The position numbers and the translations under genes are program-made. A DNA stretch of 64,000 bases from NCBI RefSeq assembly GCF_042654985.1, contig NZ_JBHSMT010000025.1, positions 1 to 64,000 of the forward strand, read 5' to 3'. The stretch's first letter is position 1. Every line of letters starts with the position of its first letter. This stretch comes from Paraherbaspirillum soli. GTDB taxonomy: Bacteria; Pseudomonadota; Gammaproteobacteria; Burkholderiales; Burkholderiaceae_D. Below the pieces are notes generated by a model. The model was not told the DNA's origin and searched no databases. It saw only the letters and a list, made by a program, of their open reading frames with translations. Of the stretch, positions 7,802-16,673 are shown piece by piece.

Positions 7802-10156
7802 GTGCTCATCAGTCCGCCATTCCTGCCACAAGGCAGCTACACCGAAGAAGGTTTTCTGAACGCCGCGATGCCGCCGCCGATCTCGACCGTCAGCGGCACC
7901 GGCGGCGCGCCTGAAGGCAGCTTCCCGGTCAGTGGCGGCTTCGAATGGCATAACGGCCTGCACCTGGACTCGCCGATTTTGCCGCACGGTTATGGCTGCT
8001 TACCGGTCTGCGCGATCGCCGACGGCGTGGTGGTCTACGCCAAGCCGCCGCCGCAAGAATGCACCGAGCTGAACCACGGCCAAACCTACGGCGCGTTCAG
8101 CGATGAGAAAGACGCCGTCACCTGGACCGACACCGGCATGCTGGTGCTGGCCCACACTACCGAAATCGGCGCCAGCGGCCATACTCCGACCACGGTCACC
8201 TTCTATTCGGCCTATATGCACCTGTCGCAACTGGCGCCCGGCATCGTGGCCGGCAAAAAAGTGGCGCGCAAGGAGGTCATCGGCCAAGGCGGTCAAATCT
8301 ACGGCCACCGACGCCAGATCCACTTTGAAATCTGCTGCGACGACGCCAACCTGCAAAAACTGATAGGCCGCAAAATCGTCAACGACTACAGCAACATCGC
8401 CGACCCTCTACGCGCCTGGCAAGCGGTGGACCAAGTGCCGCCGGAGGATGGCCGCAGCGACAGCGTGTTCGGCCAGATCCATATCTATTTGTCGGACAAA
8501 ACCCCGGTCAGATCCAACCCGCCGACCAGTCACCGGCGCAGCGGCGACAACAAGACTTTGGACCAAGTGCTATGGGTCAGCATCGCCTACCAGCAAGGCC
8601 GCAGCATCCTGACCACCCGCGACAAATACGGTCAGGTGGTCGCCAGCCGCGAAGAAAAAGAACCGGAACAGTTCGAGTACAAGCTATATAAAACCGCCAG
8701 CGAACGCCACGCCAGCTTAACGGACGCGAGCGATTCCAGCCCCAGCGGCTGGTACGAACTGTTGCGCTTCGGCCGCAACCTGGGCCGCGATCCGCTGCCG
8801 GCCGATGCCGCGCACTGGCGCAAAATTCCGACCGCCGACGGCGAACTCTGGGCCGACCTGAATGGGCCCGGCACTCGCAAATTCAGCGATGCCGATTGCT
8901 TGCCGGTGATGGGCTGGAATTGCTACGACGACGATCCGAGCCCGAACGACCAACGCTGCGATTCGCGGCAAATGAAATTGCTGGTGCGCGACCCGGCCGA
9001 CCCCGAAAGCCTGCTCGACCGGGTCAAGCTGGCGGCGCGACTGGGCAAACCGGAAGTCCGGGCCAAACTACGGCGCACGATTTGCAAAGCGCCGTGCGAA
9101 TGGGATCGGAACACGGTCACGAAACGTTACGGCTGGGTTCGGGAAGAGTTCGGCAACCCGGACGACTGGACCCGTTTCGAGCGGCATTTGCTGGCGACCT
9201 CGTTTGACGATTTACCGCAGGAATATCTGGATGCGCAATGGCATTTTCATCCGCATGAGTTCATTGCGCATTTCAGGCAGTGCGGGTGGTTGAGTGAACG
9301 CGAATTCAAACAACTGTTGCCGATCAATGTTTTGCGCGGGACAGAAAAAGCGGCGGTGTGGGAACCTGTACCTAAGCCAAATGCAAATGAAATCAGTAAT
9401 CCTGTTTTTACGTATCATCGCATTCCATTGAACAAAACCTTCCGCAAATACTGCATCAATACGCCGCAACGGATGGCTGCTTTTTTCGGAAACTCGATAC
9501 AAGAAACCACGTGGTGGGGCGAGCTGTACGAAACTCCCGAGCCGTCCGCCTGGTACATCCCCTGGAACGGACGCGGATTTCTGCAATTGACGCACGCCAG
9601 CAACTACATCCAGTATTGGAAATTTCGCGGGATCGCGATTGACGACAAAGCGGAAACATCGTTGATTGCGGCCACCAAAAAAGCCAAAGAGATCTGGAAC
9701 AATAAAAATCGCGAGATTGCTAAAACCGCCAACACCTATCTGGCCGACGAAGTGTCGGGGGTGACGCCGCAGATGAAGGACTGGCGCAACTTGATTGGCA
9801 ATCGTAGAGACATTCCAGTAGCGATCAACGCTGCCGACAGCGCCGGTGCCTACTGGGCTTGGATGGGCATGGCGCGATATGCCGATCAACCCATCGTGAT
9901 CGAACGTCGCAGTGCACAAACGAATTTTGGCAGCAAAATTTATTACCGCAGCCCGGCCTTCTGGCAAGCCTCAGCTTGCGTCAATTTGCCTGCGACCGTG
10001 AATTTCCTGTACGACCATCGCCTGAACGGCTTTGTCGATCGCTGCGTAGCCTGGGCGCAGGCATTGGCGGTGCTGGCAGAAAATCGCTTTCCTGATGCGC
10101 AGGGCAAACTGACACTGGATTATCCAGAAGGGCATACACCAAGGAGGGAGAAATGA
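7802..10156 (+). CDS. Two-domain peptidoglycan hydrolase (M23-like plus GH19/lysozyme-like), candidate T6SS effector
   Basis: 784 residues from GTG 7802, chosen because AGGAGA lies 6 bases upstream; an in-frame ATG at 7766 has no ribosome site. Residues about 40-185 resemble the M23/LytM fold (WHNGLHLDSP, YMHLSQLAPG, QIHFEI). The usual HxGxD is HNGLH (H50, H54) and the usual HxH is Q172-x-H174, so one catalytic histidine is replaced. The middle (WDRNTVTKRYGW, HWHFHPHEF-like AQWHFHPHEFIAHFRQCGW) matches a segment common in secreted cell-wall effectors of Burkholderiales. Residues about 535-760 resemble GH19/muramidase: E568 in GNSIQETTWW and GRGFLQLTHASNY at 590. There is no signal peptide, which fits delivery by a secretion machine. 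It is coupled by a 4-base overlap to the next gene. The T6SS role is inference from architecture and the VgrG 7 kb away. Confidence 0.75.
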   Translation: MLISPPFLPQGSYTEEGFLNAAMPPPISTVSGTGGAPEGSFPVSGGFEWHNGLHLDSPILPHGYGCLPVCAIADGVVVYAKPPPQECTELNHGQTYGAFSDEKDAVTWTDTGMLVLAHTTEIGASGHTPTTVTFYSAYMHLSQLAPGIVAGKKVARKEVIGQGGQIYGHRRQIHFEICCDDANLQKLIGRKIVNDYSNIADPLRAWQAVDQVPPEDGRSDSVFGQIHIYLSDKTPVRSNPPTSHRRSGDNKTLDQVLWVSIAYQQGRSILTTRDKYGQVVASREEKEPEQFEYKLYKTASERHASLTDASDSSPSGWYELLRFGRNLGRDPLPADAAHWRKIPTADGELWADLNGPGTRKFSDADCLPVMGWNCYDDDPSPNDQRCDSRQMKLLVRDPADPESLLDRVKLAARLGKPEVRAKLRRTICKAPCEWDRNTVTKRYGWVREEFGNPDDWTRFERHLLATSFDDLPQEYLDAQWHFHPHEFIAHFRQCGWLSEREFKQLLPINVLRGTEKAAVWEPVPKPNANEISNPVFTYHRIPLNKTFRKYCINTPQRMAAFFGNSIQETTWWGELYETPEPSAWYIPWNGRGFLQLTHASNYIQYWKFRGIAIDDKAETSLIAATKKAKEIWNNKNREIAKTANTYLADEVSGVTPQMKDWRNLIGNRRDIPVAINAADSAGAYWAWMGMARYADQPIVIERRSAQTNFGSKIYYRSPAFWQASACVNLPATVNFLYDHRLNGFVDRCVAWAQALAVLAENRFPDAQGKLTLDYPEGHTPRREK

Positions 10157-11082
10157 AATCCATTGTGTTTCTGAAATGTCGTCACGGATCGTTGTTGAGG
10201 GTAAGCGGTATGACACTAGCTTTACTATTCGGGCTATCGTTTCATGTACAAGCCCAGCCTACCACATACAAATACGATCCAGATGCCGCCGCGAGCGGCT
10301 TTGGCCTGACGTATCTGTCGTCCCAACTTGCCGTTAATCCTTGTCTAGAGCAAGATGCATGGCGTGACAACGATAACGCCACGGTTTCTGAATACTTTGA
10401 GACAGCGCGCAATGCATGGCCAAGTGGTACTTGTGATGATGCAGCGCTACGCCGCCTCATACCAGAAGTGCTTTACACCCGTCATTTGGCGCTTGCCGTC
10501 ACAGATCGGCCTTTGGCTCTAAAAGAACGTATCAATCTGGACGACCGAAAGCTATCCAAATGTCGTGACCTCATTTGTGTGAAAACGGCACTGCCTCCAA
10601 TGCTGGATTTCTATCGGAACGCGCTGGAACCTACCCCGAAAAGCTACATTGTCGATCTAGGCGTTAGCGTGCCGGTTCCACTCCAAATTGTTAGGCAATT
10701 GAGGCGCAAACCTGAATTAAAAGAGGAGCAGTCCCTTTGCGGCGATGAACCACTCGAATTTGATAGTTTTCGTTTGTCGCCAAAAGCGACGAAGATTGTG
10801 ACGGTATGGTGCGCAGCTAGTGGCAACGCTACCGAATCTCCACTATGGTGGTTTGAACCACATAAGAAGGGCTGGAAATTGCTGCTGCATATCGGCCAAG
10901 TTGGGATGCTTGAGTGGCTGTCATCGGAGCACTTTGGCTACCCGGATTTGAGTACTTCCATTCGAATCAATATGGGGGAAAGCCTCAGGGAAATCTATGC
11001 TTTCGACGGTGCGGCATACCGACTTGCGGCGACGTTCAACATGCAAGCAACGGATATTAGTGGCAACCGACTGGCCTTCTAA
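10153..11082 (+). CDS. Exported protein of unknown function, candidate immunity protein
   Basis: 309 residues, starting in a 4-base ATGA overlap with the hydrolase gene; GGAGGGAGAA precedes the ATG, so translation is strong and coupled. An N-terminal hydrophobic segment (about residues 18-36, MTLALLFGLSFHVQAQ) predicts a signal peptide, with the mature protein in the periplasm. It has six or more cysteines (for example in NPCLEQDAW, SGTCDDAAL, KCRDLICVK), suggesting disulphides. I do not recognise a family. An exported partner directly behind a peptidoglycan hydrolase is the usual form of an effector-immunity pair, but this is inference. Base composition is clearly less GC-rich than its neighbours, a hint of horizontal transfer. 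Confidence 0.7.
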   Translation: MKSIVFLKCRHGSLLRVSGMTLALLFGLSFHVQAQPTTYKYDPDAAASGFGLTYLSSQLAVNPCLEQDAWRDNDNATVSEYFETARNAWPSGTCDDAALRRLIPEVLYTRHLALAVTDRPLALKERINLDDRKLSKCRDLICVKTALPPMLDFYRNALEPTPKSYIVDLGVSVPVPLQIVRQLRRKPELKEEQSLCGDEPLEFDSFRLSPKATKIVTVWCAASGNATESPLWWFEPHKKGWKLLLHIGQVGMLEWLSSEHFGYPDLSTSIRINMGESLREIYAFDGAAYRLAATFNMQATDISGNRLAF

Positions 11083-11242
11083 ACTGCGCGATCGCCTGCT
11101 ATGCGTCCCTCTCAGTCAAGCTAGAACGGTTGATCGACCGTCCCAGCTTAGGCGACTTGAGCCGGGTTGGTCGTTCGCCCAGCTTATCAAGCGGCAGACA
11201 AAGAGCTCGGACCGGCATAGCCTAAAAAATCTTGAACAGGCC

Positions 11243-11476
11243 TTAAAGACGCCCGTTAGCGGCAGCACTGGCTTGCCGCCACGCGGCAATCAGCTGCTGC
11301 GCCATCGGTTCCAGCGACTCCAGCGCGATGCCGCTGCTGTGTTCGATGATCATCATCGCGTAGGCGCCGGCCAGCGCGTTGACTTCGGGCGACAGCGCGC
11401 ACTCTTCACCCAGCGCGGGTCGCTGTTGACGCCAGTAATTGATGGCTTGTTCCAGTTCGGGCAAGGAGATATTCAT
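11243..11476 (-). CDS. DUF3717 domain-containing protein
   Basis: 77 residues from ATG 11476 (MNISLPELEQAINYWRQQRP), with AAGGAGATATTC-type spacing? On the minus strand the ATG is preceded by a weak site only, but the protein start matches the family. DUF3717 is a short helical family found in Burkholderiales, with the pattern ELEQAINYWR, ECALSPEVNALAGAYAMM and AWR near the end. Function unknown. A longer frame to 11581 exists but its first 35 residues are translated from the family A repeat and are not credible. It lies downstream of rbsD on the same strand, separated from it by that repeat. Confidence 0.75.
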   Translation of the reverse strand: MNISLPELEQAINYWRQQRPALGEECALSPEVNALAGAYAMMIIEHSSGIALESLEPMAQQLIAAWRQASAAANGRL

Positions 11477-11521
11477 CGCGTGATTGTACCTGCGGCCATC
11501 AAATTTTTCAGATCGGAAATT

Positions 11522-11657
11522 AGGAGCGCCTCTAAAAACCGTAGCGAGCGGCCTAAGGTCGGGGCGACGATGTTGTAACACCTGCAGCCGTACGGAGGTA
11601 CAGCGAGCATCACAGCCTCGAGATTGGGCTGCGTAGTAGGTTTTTAGAGACGCTCCT
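11522..11657. repeat. Family A palindromic repeat, long copy
   Basis: Terminal inverted repeat AGGAGCGCCTCTAAAAACC against GGTTTTTAGAGACGCTCCT (one mismatch over 19 bases), 136 bases in all. The right end abuts the rbsD stop codon. The interior GTACGGAGGTAC forms a small central hairpin. No open frame of its own. It may serve as the end of the ribose operon transcript. Confidence 0.85.
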
Positions 11658-12049
11658 TAAAATACTACCCCGGCGACCAGGATAATATTCGCATAAGGCG
11701 TGCATTCGCCGGTCCGGATATGGGCGCGGGCGCTCTGGCTCAGGCGTTTGAAATCGGCATGCGGCAAGATCTTTTTGTCGGGCAGTCCAAGCGCCGCAAT
11801 CTGCGCCGCCAGTTGCGGGCTGTGCTGTGCCAGCTCGGCCGCCAGCAAGTGATGTTCGACCTGCATTTCGCTCAATACGGTTTGCAGGGTATCCATGAAG
11901 CCGGGCACGCCACGGGTGAGCGCCAAGTCGATCAGCGGCACGCCGGGTTGCACCGGCAAACCGGCATCGCCGATCACGACGCTATCGCCATGTCCGAGCG
12001 ACGCCATCAATTGCGATAGTGCGATGTTGAGTAAGGGGCTTTTTTTCAT
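11657..12049 (-). CDS. rbsD: D-ribose pyranase
   Basis: 130 residues, normal for RbsD (E. coli 139). It converts beta-D-ribopyranose to the furanose form used by ribokinase. Family motifs are visible: LMASLGHGDSVVIGDAGLPV near residue 14, where the catalytic His is H20, then the typical VPLIDLALTRGVPGF and the C-terminal GECTPYANIILVAGVVF. The upstream extension of the open frame to 12319 overlaps rbsK and is not real. Last gene of the ribose operon, 5 bases after rbsK. Confidence 0.95.
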   Translation of the reverse strand: MKKSPLLNIALSQLMASLGHGDSVVIGDAGLPVQPGVPLIDLALTRGVPGFMDTLQTVLSEMQVEHHLLAAELAQHSPQLAAQIAALGLPDKKILPHADFKRLSQSARAHIRTGECTPYANIILVAGVVF

Positions 12050-12054
12050 GTCAG

Positions 12055-12975
12055 TTATCCAATCAGTTCGTGGCGATAAGGAATCGAAGTTTGCGCGCCC
12101 GCCCGCGCCACGCTCAAGGCCGCCGCTTGCTGGCCGAAGGCGATCGCGTCCGCTTCGCTGTGTCCTGCCGCCAGCGCCGCCACAAAGCCGCCGATGAAGG
12201 TATCGCCGGCGGCCGTGGTATCGACCGCCGTGACCGCTTGCGCAGCGAAATGACGGGCGCCGCCGGCGAGGGCCGCATAAACGCCTTTCGCGCCCAGCGT
12301 GACCAGCACATTGCCGCAACCGCCGGCGCGCAATTTTTCCACAGCGGCATCCAGCGCCGCATCGTTGTCGAGGCTGGCGGCAGGCAGACCGGCCAGCATC
12401 GCAGCCTCGATTTCATTCGGTACCAGATATGTCACTTGCGCCAATAGATCGGCCGGCAGCGCTTGTGCCGGGGCCGGGGCCGGATTCAAGATGATGATCT
12501 TGCCCAGTTCATGCGCCAACCGGATTGCGTGACGCACGGTCGCCAGCGGCGTTTCCAGCTGCAATACCACCATCCGCGCCTGCGCAATCAAATCGCGTGC
12601 GGCGTCGATGTGCGCCGGACTCAGCTGATCGTTGGCGCCGGCCGCCAGCACGATGCTGTTCTGACCGCCGGCATCCACCAGGATCGAGGCCACGCCCGAC
12701 GCCACGCCGGGCAGCGTCGCGACATGGCTGTCGTCGATGCCGTCGCGCCGCAAGGCCGCACGCAACTCGGCGCCGAAGGCATCGTCGCCCAGGCAGCCGA
12801 TCATCGCCACCTTGATGCCGTCGGCGCTGAGGCGGGCGCAGGCCACCGCCTGATTCGCGCCCTTGCCGCCGGGGATGGTGCGGAACTGTCCGCCGGACAG
12901 GGTTTCGCCCGGGAGCGGCATGCGCGGCACGCTGAGCACCAGGTCCATATTGATACTGCCGATAACAACGATCAT
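12055..12975 (-). CDS. rbsK: Ribokinase
   Basis: 306 residues, as in E. coli RbsK (309). PfkB-family sugar kinase that phosphorylates D-ribose to ribose 5-phosphate with ATP. Motifs in order: GSINMDLVLSVPRMPLPGET at the N-terminus with the substrate Asp, GGKGANQAVACARL near residue 35, and the C-terminal DTTAAGDTFIGGFVAAL with the catalytic base Asp in the GD pair. It normally works with RbsD, which follows 5 bases downstream. The gap to rbsR upstream is 45 bases, so it belongs to the same transcript. Confidence 0.96.
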   Translation of the reverse strand: MIVVIGSINMDLVLSVPRMPLPGETLSGGQFRTIPGGKGANQAVACARLSADGIKVAMIGCLGDDAFGAELRAALRRDGIDDSHVATLPGVASGVASILVDAGGQNSIVLAAGANDQLSPAHIDAARDLIAQARMVVLQLETPLATVRHAIRLAHELGKIIILNPAPAPAQALPADLLAQVTYLVPNEIEAAMLAGLPAASLDNDAALDAAVEKLRAGGCGNVLVTLGAKGVYAALAGGARHFAAQAVTAVDTTAAGDTFIGGFVAALAAGHSEADAIAFGQQAAALSVARAGAQTSIPYRHELIG

Positions 12976-13020
12976 TTTTGGAAGGGCTTCCTATGAAAAG
13001 TGAAGACTATTAAAGGTGCA

Positions 13021-14034
13021 TTAGTGATGGCTGCCAAATCGTGCCGCGGCCACCGTCGAGCCGCGCACATGCAATTCGGGGGCGACCGTCTGCCGCTGCA
13101 CCGGCCGCCCGGGATTGGCAATCCGCTGTAGCAGACATTGCGCGGTCAGCTGGCCCAATTTGCGTGTGTTCTGGGCCACGCTGGTCAGCGTCGGGTGCAC
13201 GAATTGCGCCAGGTCGATATCGTCGAAACCGACCACCGCCAGCGCTTCCGGCACCGCGACGGCGCTTTCCGCCGCAGCCCGCAAAGCGCCGAAGGCCATC
13301 AAATCGTTACAGCAAAAAATCGCATCGGGCGCCGGCCGCAAAGCCAGCAGGCGGCGTGCGGCCAGGTAGCCGCCGGCGCTGGTGAAATCGGCGTACAGAC
13401 ACCATTCCGGCGGCAGCGCGACAGCGGCCGCCTGCAAGGTCTGGCGCAGACCGTTGACGCGCTCGCGTGCCACCTCGATCTGCTCCGGGCCGCTGATGCA
13501 GGCGATCCGGCGCCGCCCCAACGACAGCAAATGCTGCGCCGCCAACGCGCCGCCGGCCACGTTGTCGACCGCGACCAGGTCGATCGCCATGTCTTTCGGC
13601 GCGCGGTCGAGCAAGACCGTCGGCACCTTCATCTTGCGCAGCAACTCGCCGTCGGCCTGCCCCAAGGTGGCCACGATCAAGCCGTCGCAACGTTTGGTCA
13701 GCAACATGTTCAGGTAATCGCGCTGCTTGGCCGGATCGTCATCCGAATTGCACAGGATGACGCTGTAGCCGGCGGCGTAACAACCGTCTTCGATGCCGCG
13801 CGCCACTTCCGAAAAATACGGATTGGTATTGTTGGGAATGATCAGGCCGATGGTGCCGGTGGCCTTGCTTTTCAGCGAGCGCGCCAATGCGCTGGGCACA
13901 TAGGCCAGCGCCGTCGCCGCATCCAGCACCCGCATGCGGGCGTCGTCGCTGACCGGCCGGGTCCGGTTAAGGACGTGCGACACCGTGGTGTACGACACCC
14001 CGGCCTTGCGTGCGACATCCTTGATGGTTGCCAT
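13021..14034 (-). CDS. rbsR: LacI family repressor of the ribose operon
   Basis: 337 residues. An N-terminal LacI helix-turn-helix covers about 3-22 (IKDVARKAGVSYTTVSHVL) and hinge helix about 47-57 (PSALARSLKS), followed by a periplasmic-binding-protein-like sensor domain (TIGLIIPNNTNPYFSEVARG; VVGFDDIDLAQFVHPTLTSV). E. coli RbsR responds to ribose; the same is expected here from its position inside the operon between rbsC and rbsK. A perfect LacI-type palindrome lies at 17703-17720 before rbsB and is the likely binding site. Confidence 0.92.
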   Translation of the reverse strand: MATIKDVARKAGVSYTTVSHVLNRTRPVSDDARMRVLDAATALAYVPSALARSLKSKATGTIGLIIPNNTNPYFSEVARGIEDGCYAAGYSVILCNSDDDPAKQRDYLNMLLTKRCDGLIVATLGQADGELLRKMKVPTVLLDRAPKDMAIDLVAVDNVAGGALAAQHLLSLGRRRIACISGPEQIEVARERVNGLRQTLQAAAVALPPEWCLYADFTSAGGYLAARRLLALRPAPDAIFCCNDLMAFGALRAAAESAVAVPEALAVVGFDDIDLAQFVHPTLTSVAQNTRKLGQLTAQCLLQRIANPGRPVQRQTVAPELHVRGSTVAAARFGSHH

Positions 14035-14053
14035 GCTTGTTCAATGAATCCGT

Positions 14054-15019
14054 TTAGTGCAGCGTCCGTTCGCCGCGGCGGCGATAGGTGTCCAGCACCA
14101 CGGCGGCGACGATCACCAGGCCGGTGATGATGCGTTTCATCGGCTCGCTGACGCCGACTTGCGCCAGCCCCGCTTCCAGCACCGAAATAATCAGCACGCC
14201 GATGAAGGTGCTGAACACCGAGCCGCGCCCGCCCATCAGGCTGGTGCCGCCGATCACCACCGCCGCGATCACTTGCAATTCCAGGCCGACGCCGCCGTTG
14301 GGGTCAGCCGCTTCCAGCCGCGACACCTGGAACAAGGCGCCGACGCCGGCCAGCAAACCCATCAACGCGAACACCAGCACCTTGCTCGGACGCGGATTGA
14401 TGCCGGCCAGACGGACCGCTTCTTCATTGGTGCCGATCCCGATCCAGTGGCGTCCCAACACGGTCTTGGTCAATACCAGCTGGCCGACGATGACGATCAG
14501 GATCGCGCTCAGGAAGGCCGGCGACAGGCCGAACAGGATGGGCGCGCTGATGCCGTCCACCGCGCTGCCGATATATTCGGTGCGCGAATCGGTGACTTGA
14601 TAGGCCAGGCCGCGCGCCATTTCAAGCACGCCCAGCGACACGATGAAAGAAGGGATGCGCCAGCCGACCGAGATCAACCCGGTCAGCGTGCCGCACAAAC
14701 TCGCCACCAGCACGCCCAGCACGCTCGCCCCAATCAGCGGCCAGCCCCAGCGCACCATCGCCATCGACAATACCGATGCCGCCAGCGCCATTACCGAGCC
14801 GACCGACAAGTCGATGCCGCCGATGATCAGCACAAACGTCATGCCGACCGCCATCACCACCAGGGTCGGAATGTCGTTGGACAGCGTGCTGAAAGTCGCC
14901 AGCGTTAAAAAGTTTTCGCTCAAAAAAGAAAACAGCACGCACATCGCAAGCAGGGCGCCGATCAGGCCCAGGTAATTCTTCAAGCCGGCCATATTGCGTT
15001 GGAAAGAAGTCGTTGTCAT
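14054..15019 (-). CDS. rbsC: Ribose ABC transporter permease
   Basis: 321 residues, matching E. coli RbsC (321). Inner-membrane channel of the ribose importer, with eight to ten hydrophobic segments and the family signature IGGIDLSVGSVMALAASVLS near residue 65, plus VIGGTSLMGGRGSVFSTFIG near 255. It overlaps the rbsA stop by 4 bases (ATGA), implying translational coupling and equal dosage. Works with RbsA and RbsB. Confidence 0.96.
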   Translation of the reverse strand: MTTTSFQRNMAGLKNYLGLIGALLAMCVLFSFLSENFLTLATFSTLSNDIPTLVVMAVGMTFVLIIGGIDLSVGSVMALAASVLSMAMVRWGWPLIGASVLGVLVASLCGTLTGLISVGWRIPSFIVSLGVLEMARGLAYQVTDSRTEYIGSAVDGISAPILFGLSPAFLSAILIVIVGQLVLTKTVLGRHWIGIGTNEEAVRLAGINPRPSKVLVFALMGLLAGVGALFQVSRLEAADPNGGVGLELQVIAAVVIGGTSLMGGRGSVFSTFIGVLIISVLEAGLAQVGVSEPMKRIITGLVIVAAVVLDTYRRRGERTLH

Positions 15020-16563
15020 GATGTTTGCTCTTGTTTGTTATTCACATAACCGCTGAAAGCCGCGGCCAGGATCGCCTCCTGGCTCCACTGTCCGCGCTCG
15101 AAGGTATCGACCAGGCTGCCGGCGCTCATCACCGCGATGCGGTCGCAGATCAGCATCAGTTCGCGCAAATCGCTGGAGACGATGACCAGCCCCTTGCCTT
15201 GCCGCGCCAGTTCCGCCAGCAATTTATAAATATCGAATTTGGCGCCGATATCGATCCCGCGGGTCGGCTCGTCGAACAGCATGATCGGGCAATCGCGATA
15301 CAACCAGCGCGCGATCACCACCTTTTGCTGGTTGCCGCCGGACAGTTCGCCGACGATTTGCGTGCTGTTGCGGCTGCGGATCCGCAAGCGTTCGATATAG
15401 TCGTCCGCCACCGCGCTTTCGGCCGGCTCATCGAGCACGCCGAAGCGGCTCACCGCCGGCAGTTTGGCGAGCGTGGTATTGAGTCCGATGGATTGCGTCA
15501 GCAACAGGCCCTGGCCCTTGCGGTCCTCGGTAATCATCGCGATGCCGGCGGCGATCGCCGCTTTCGGCGAATGGATCACGGTCGGCTGGGTTTGATCGCC
15601 GATAAAAATCTCGCCGTGATCGGCACGGTCGGCCCCGAAAATCAAACGCAGCAATTCGGTGCGGCCGGAGCCGATCAAACCGGCCACGCCAAGAATCTCG
15701 CCGGCGCGCAAATCGAACGAGGTCGGCCGCACTACGTCGCCGCGGCCGATCCCGCGCACCCGCAGCAACGGCGCGCCGAAGTTGCGATGGCCGAGGTCGA
15801 TTTCAGCCTCGGCCGCGCGGCCCACCATCAACTGCACCAGCGCATCGCTGCTGTAGCCGCCGATGGCGTTGTCGCACACCAGCAAGCCGTCGCGCAAGAC
15901 CGCGATGCGGTCGGCGACCCGCTTCAATTCTTCCAGCCGATGCGAGATATAGATGATCGCCACGCCTTCCGCTTGCAGCCGTGCGATCTGGGTGAACAAC
16001 AGTTCGACCTCGCGGTCGGTCAGCATCGCGGTCGGCTCGTCCAGCACCAGCAAACGGCAGCTGCCGATCAGGTTGCGCGCAATCTCGACCATCTGCTGAT
16101 GACCGACGCCCAACTCGCCAACCGGGGTCCAGGGATCGATATCGGTCAAGCCGACCGCCGCCATCTGGGCCCGCGCCGCTTGCGCCAGCCGCGGCCGGTC
16201 GATCCAGCCGAAACGCTGCGGCAACTGATTCAAATACAGGTTTTCGGCAATGCTGAGGGTCGGGATCAGGTTCAGCTCTTGCATCACCATGCGGATGCCG
16301 AGATGCTCGGCGGCGCTGCGCGAAGCCGGCTGATAAGCCTGGCCATCCAGCAGCATATGGCCGGTGGTGGCCTGCTCCAGCCCGCAGACGATTTTCGACA
16401 GCGTGCTTTTGCCGGCGCCGTTCTCGCCGGTCAAGGCCAATATCTGGCCGGCGCTGATGCTGATCGAAACATCGCTCAACACCGGGTCGACGTAGGTTTT
16501 CCCAATCCCGGTCAGGGTCAAGCTGAACATCGGGGCAGGCGCTGCCGTGGATTCATGAGACAT
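15016..16563 (-). CDS. rbsA: Ribose ABC transporter ATP-binding protein
   Basis: 515 residues from ATG 16563, which has GGAGGC 5 bases upstream; the open frame continues to 16623, but those 20 residues are outside the family. Sugar importer ATPase with two tandem ABC domains. The first has Walker A GENGAGKST; the second has the weakened Walker A GLIGSGRTE and the signature LSGGNQQKVVIARWL followed by LFDEPTRGIDIG. This asymmetry is normal for RbsA/MglA-type proteins. It couples ATP hydrolysis to ribose entry through RbsC. Confidence 0.96.
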   Translation of the reverse strand: MSHESTAAPAPMFSLTLTGIGKTYVDPVLSDVSISISAGQILALTGENGAGKSTLSKIVCGLEQATTGHMLLDGQAYQPASRSAAEHLGIRMVMQELNLIPTLSIAENLYLNQLPQRFGWIDRPRLAQAARAQMAAVGLTDIDPWTPVGELGVGHQQMVEIARNLIGSCRLLVLDEPTAMLTDREVELLFTQIARLQAEGVAIIYISHRLEELKRVADRIAVLRDGLLVCDNAIGGYSSDALVQLMVGRAAEAEIDLGHRNFGAPLLRVRGIGRGDVVRPTSFDLRAGEILGVAGLIGSGRTELLRLIFGADRADHGEIFIGDQTQPTVIHSPKAAIAAGIAMITEDRKGQGLLLTQSIGLNTTLAKLPAVSRFGVLDEPAESAVADDYIERLRIRSRNSTQIVGELSGGNQQKVVIARWLYRDCPIMLFDEPTRGIDIGAKFDIYKLLAELARQGKGLVIVSSDLRELMLICDRIAVMSAGSLVDTFERGQWSQEAILAAAFSGYVNNKQEQTS

Positions 16564-16639
16564 ATAGCCTCCACCAGCAATGGTGTGGTTTAGAAGCGGT
16601 TTGATCCGGTCATGCCGGATCAAATGTGTAGGGTGGTAG

Positions 16640-16664
16640 CGGGCCGGCGCTGCACACCGGCCCG
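16640..16664. promoter_or_regulatory. Intercistronic hairpin between rbsB and rbsA
   Basis: CGGGCCGG, nine-base loop, CCGGCCCG: a perfect 8-base GC stem without a T-run, in the 110-base gap between rbsB and rbsA. Such hairpins often protect the upstream message and allow more binding protein than ATPase; here that is inference. Confidence 0.6.
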
Positions 16665-16673
16665 TGCAGCAAT

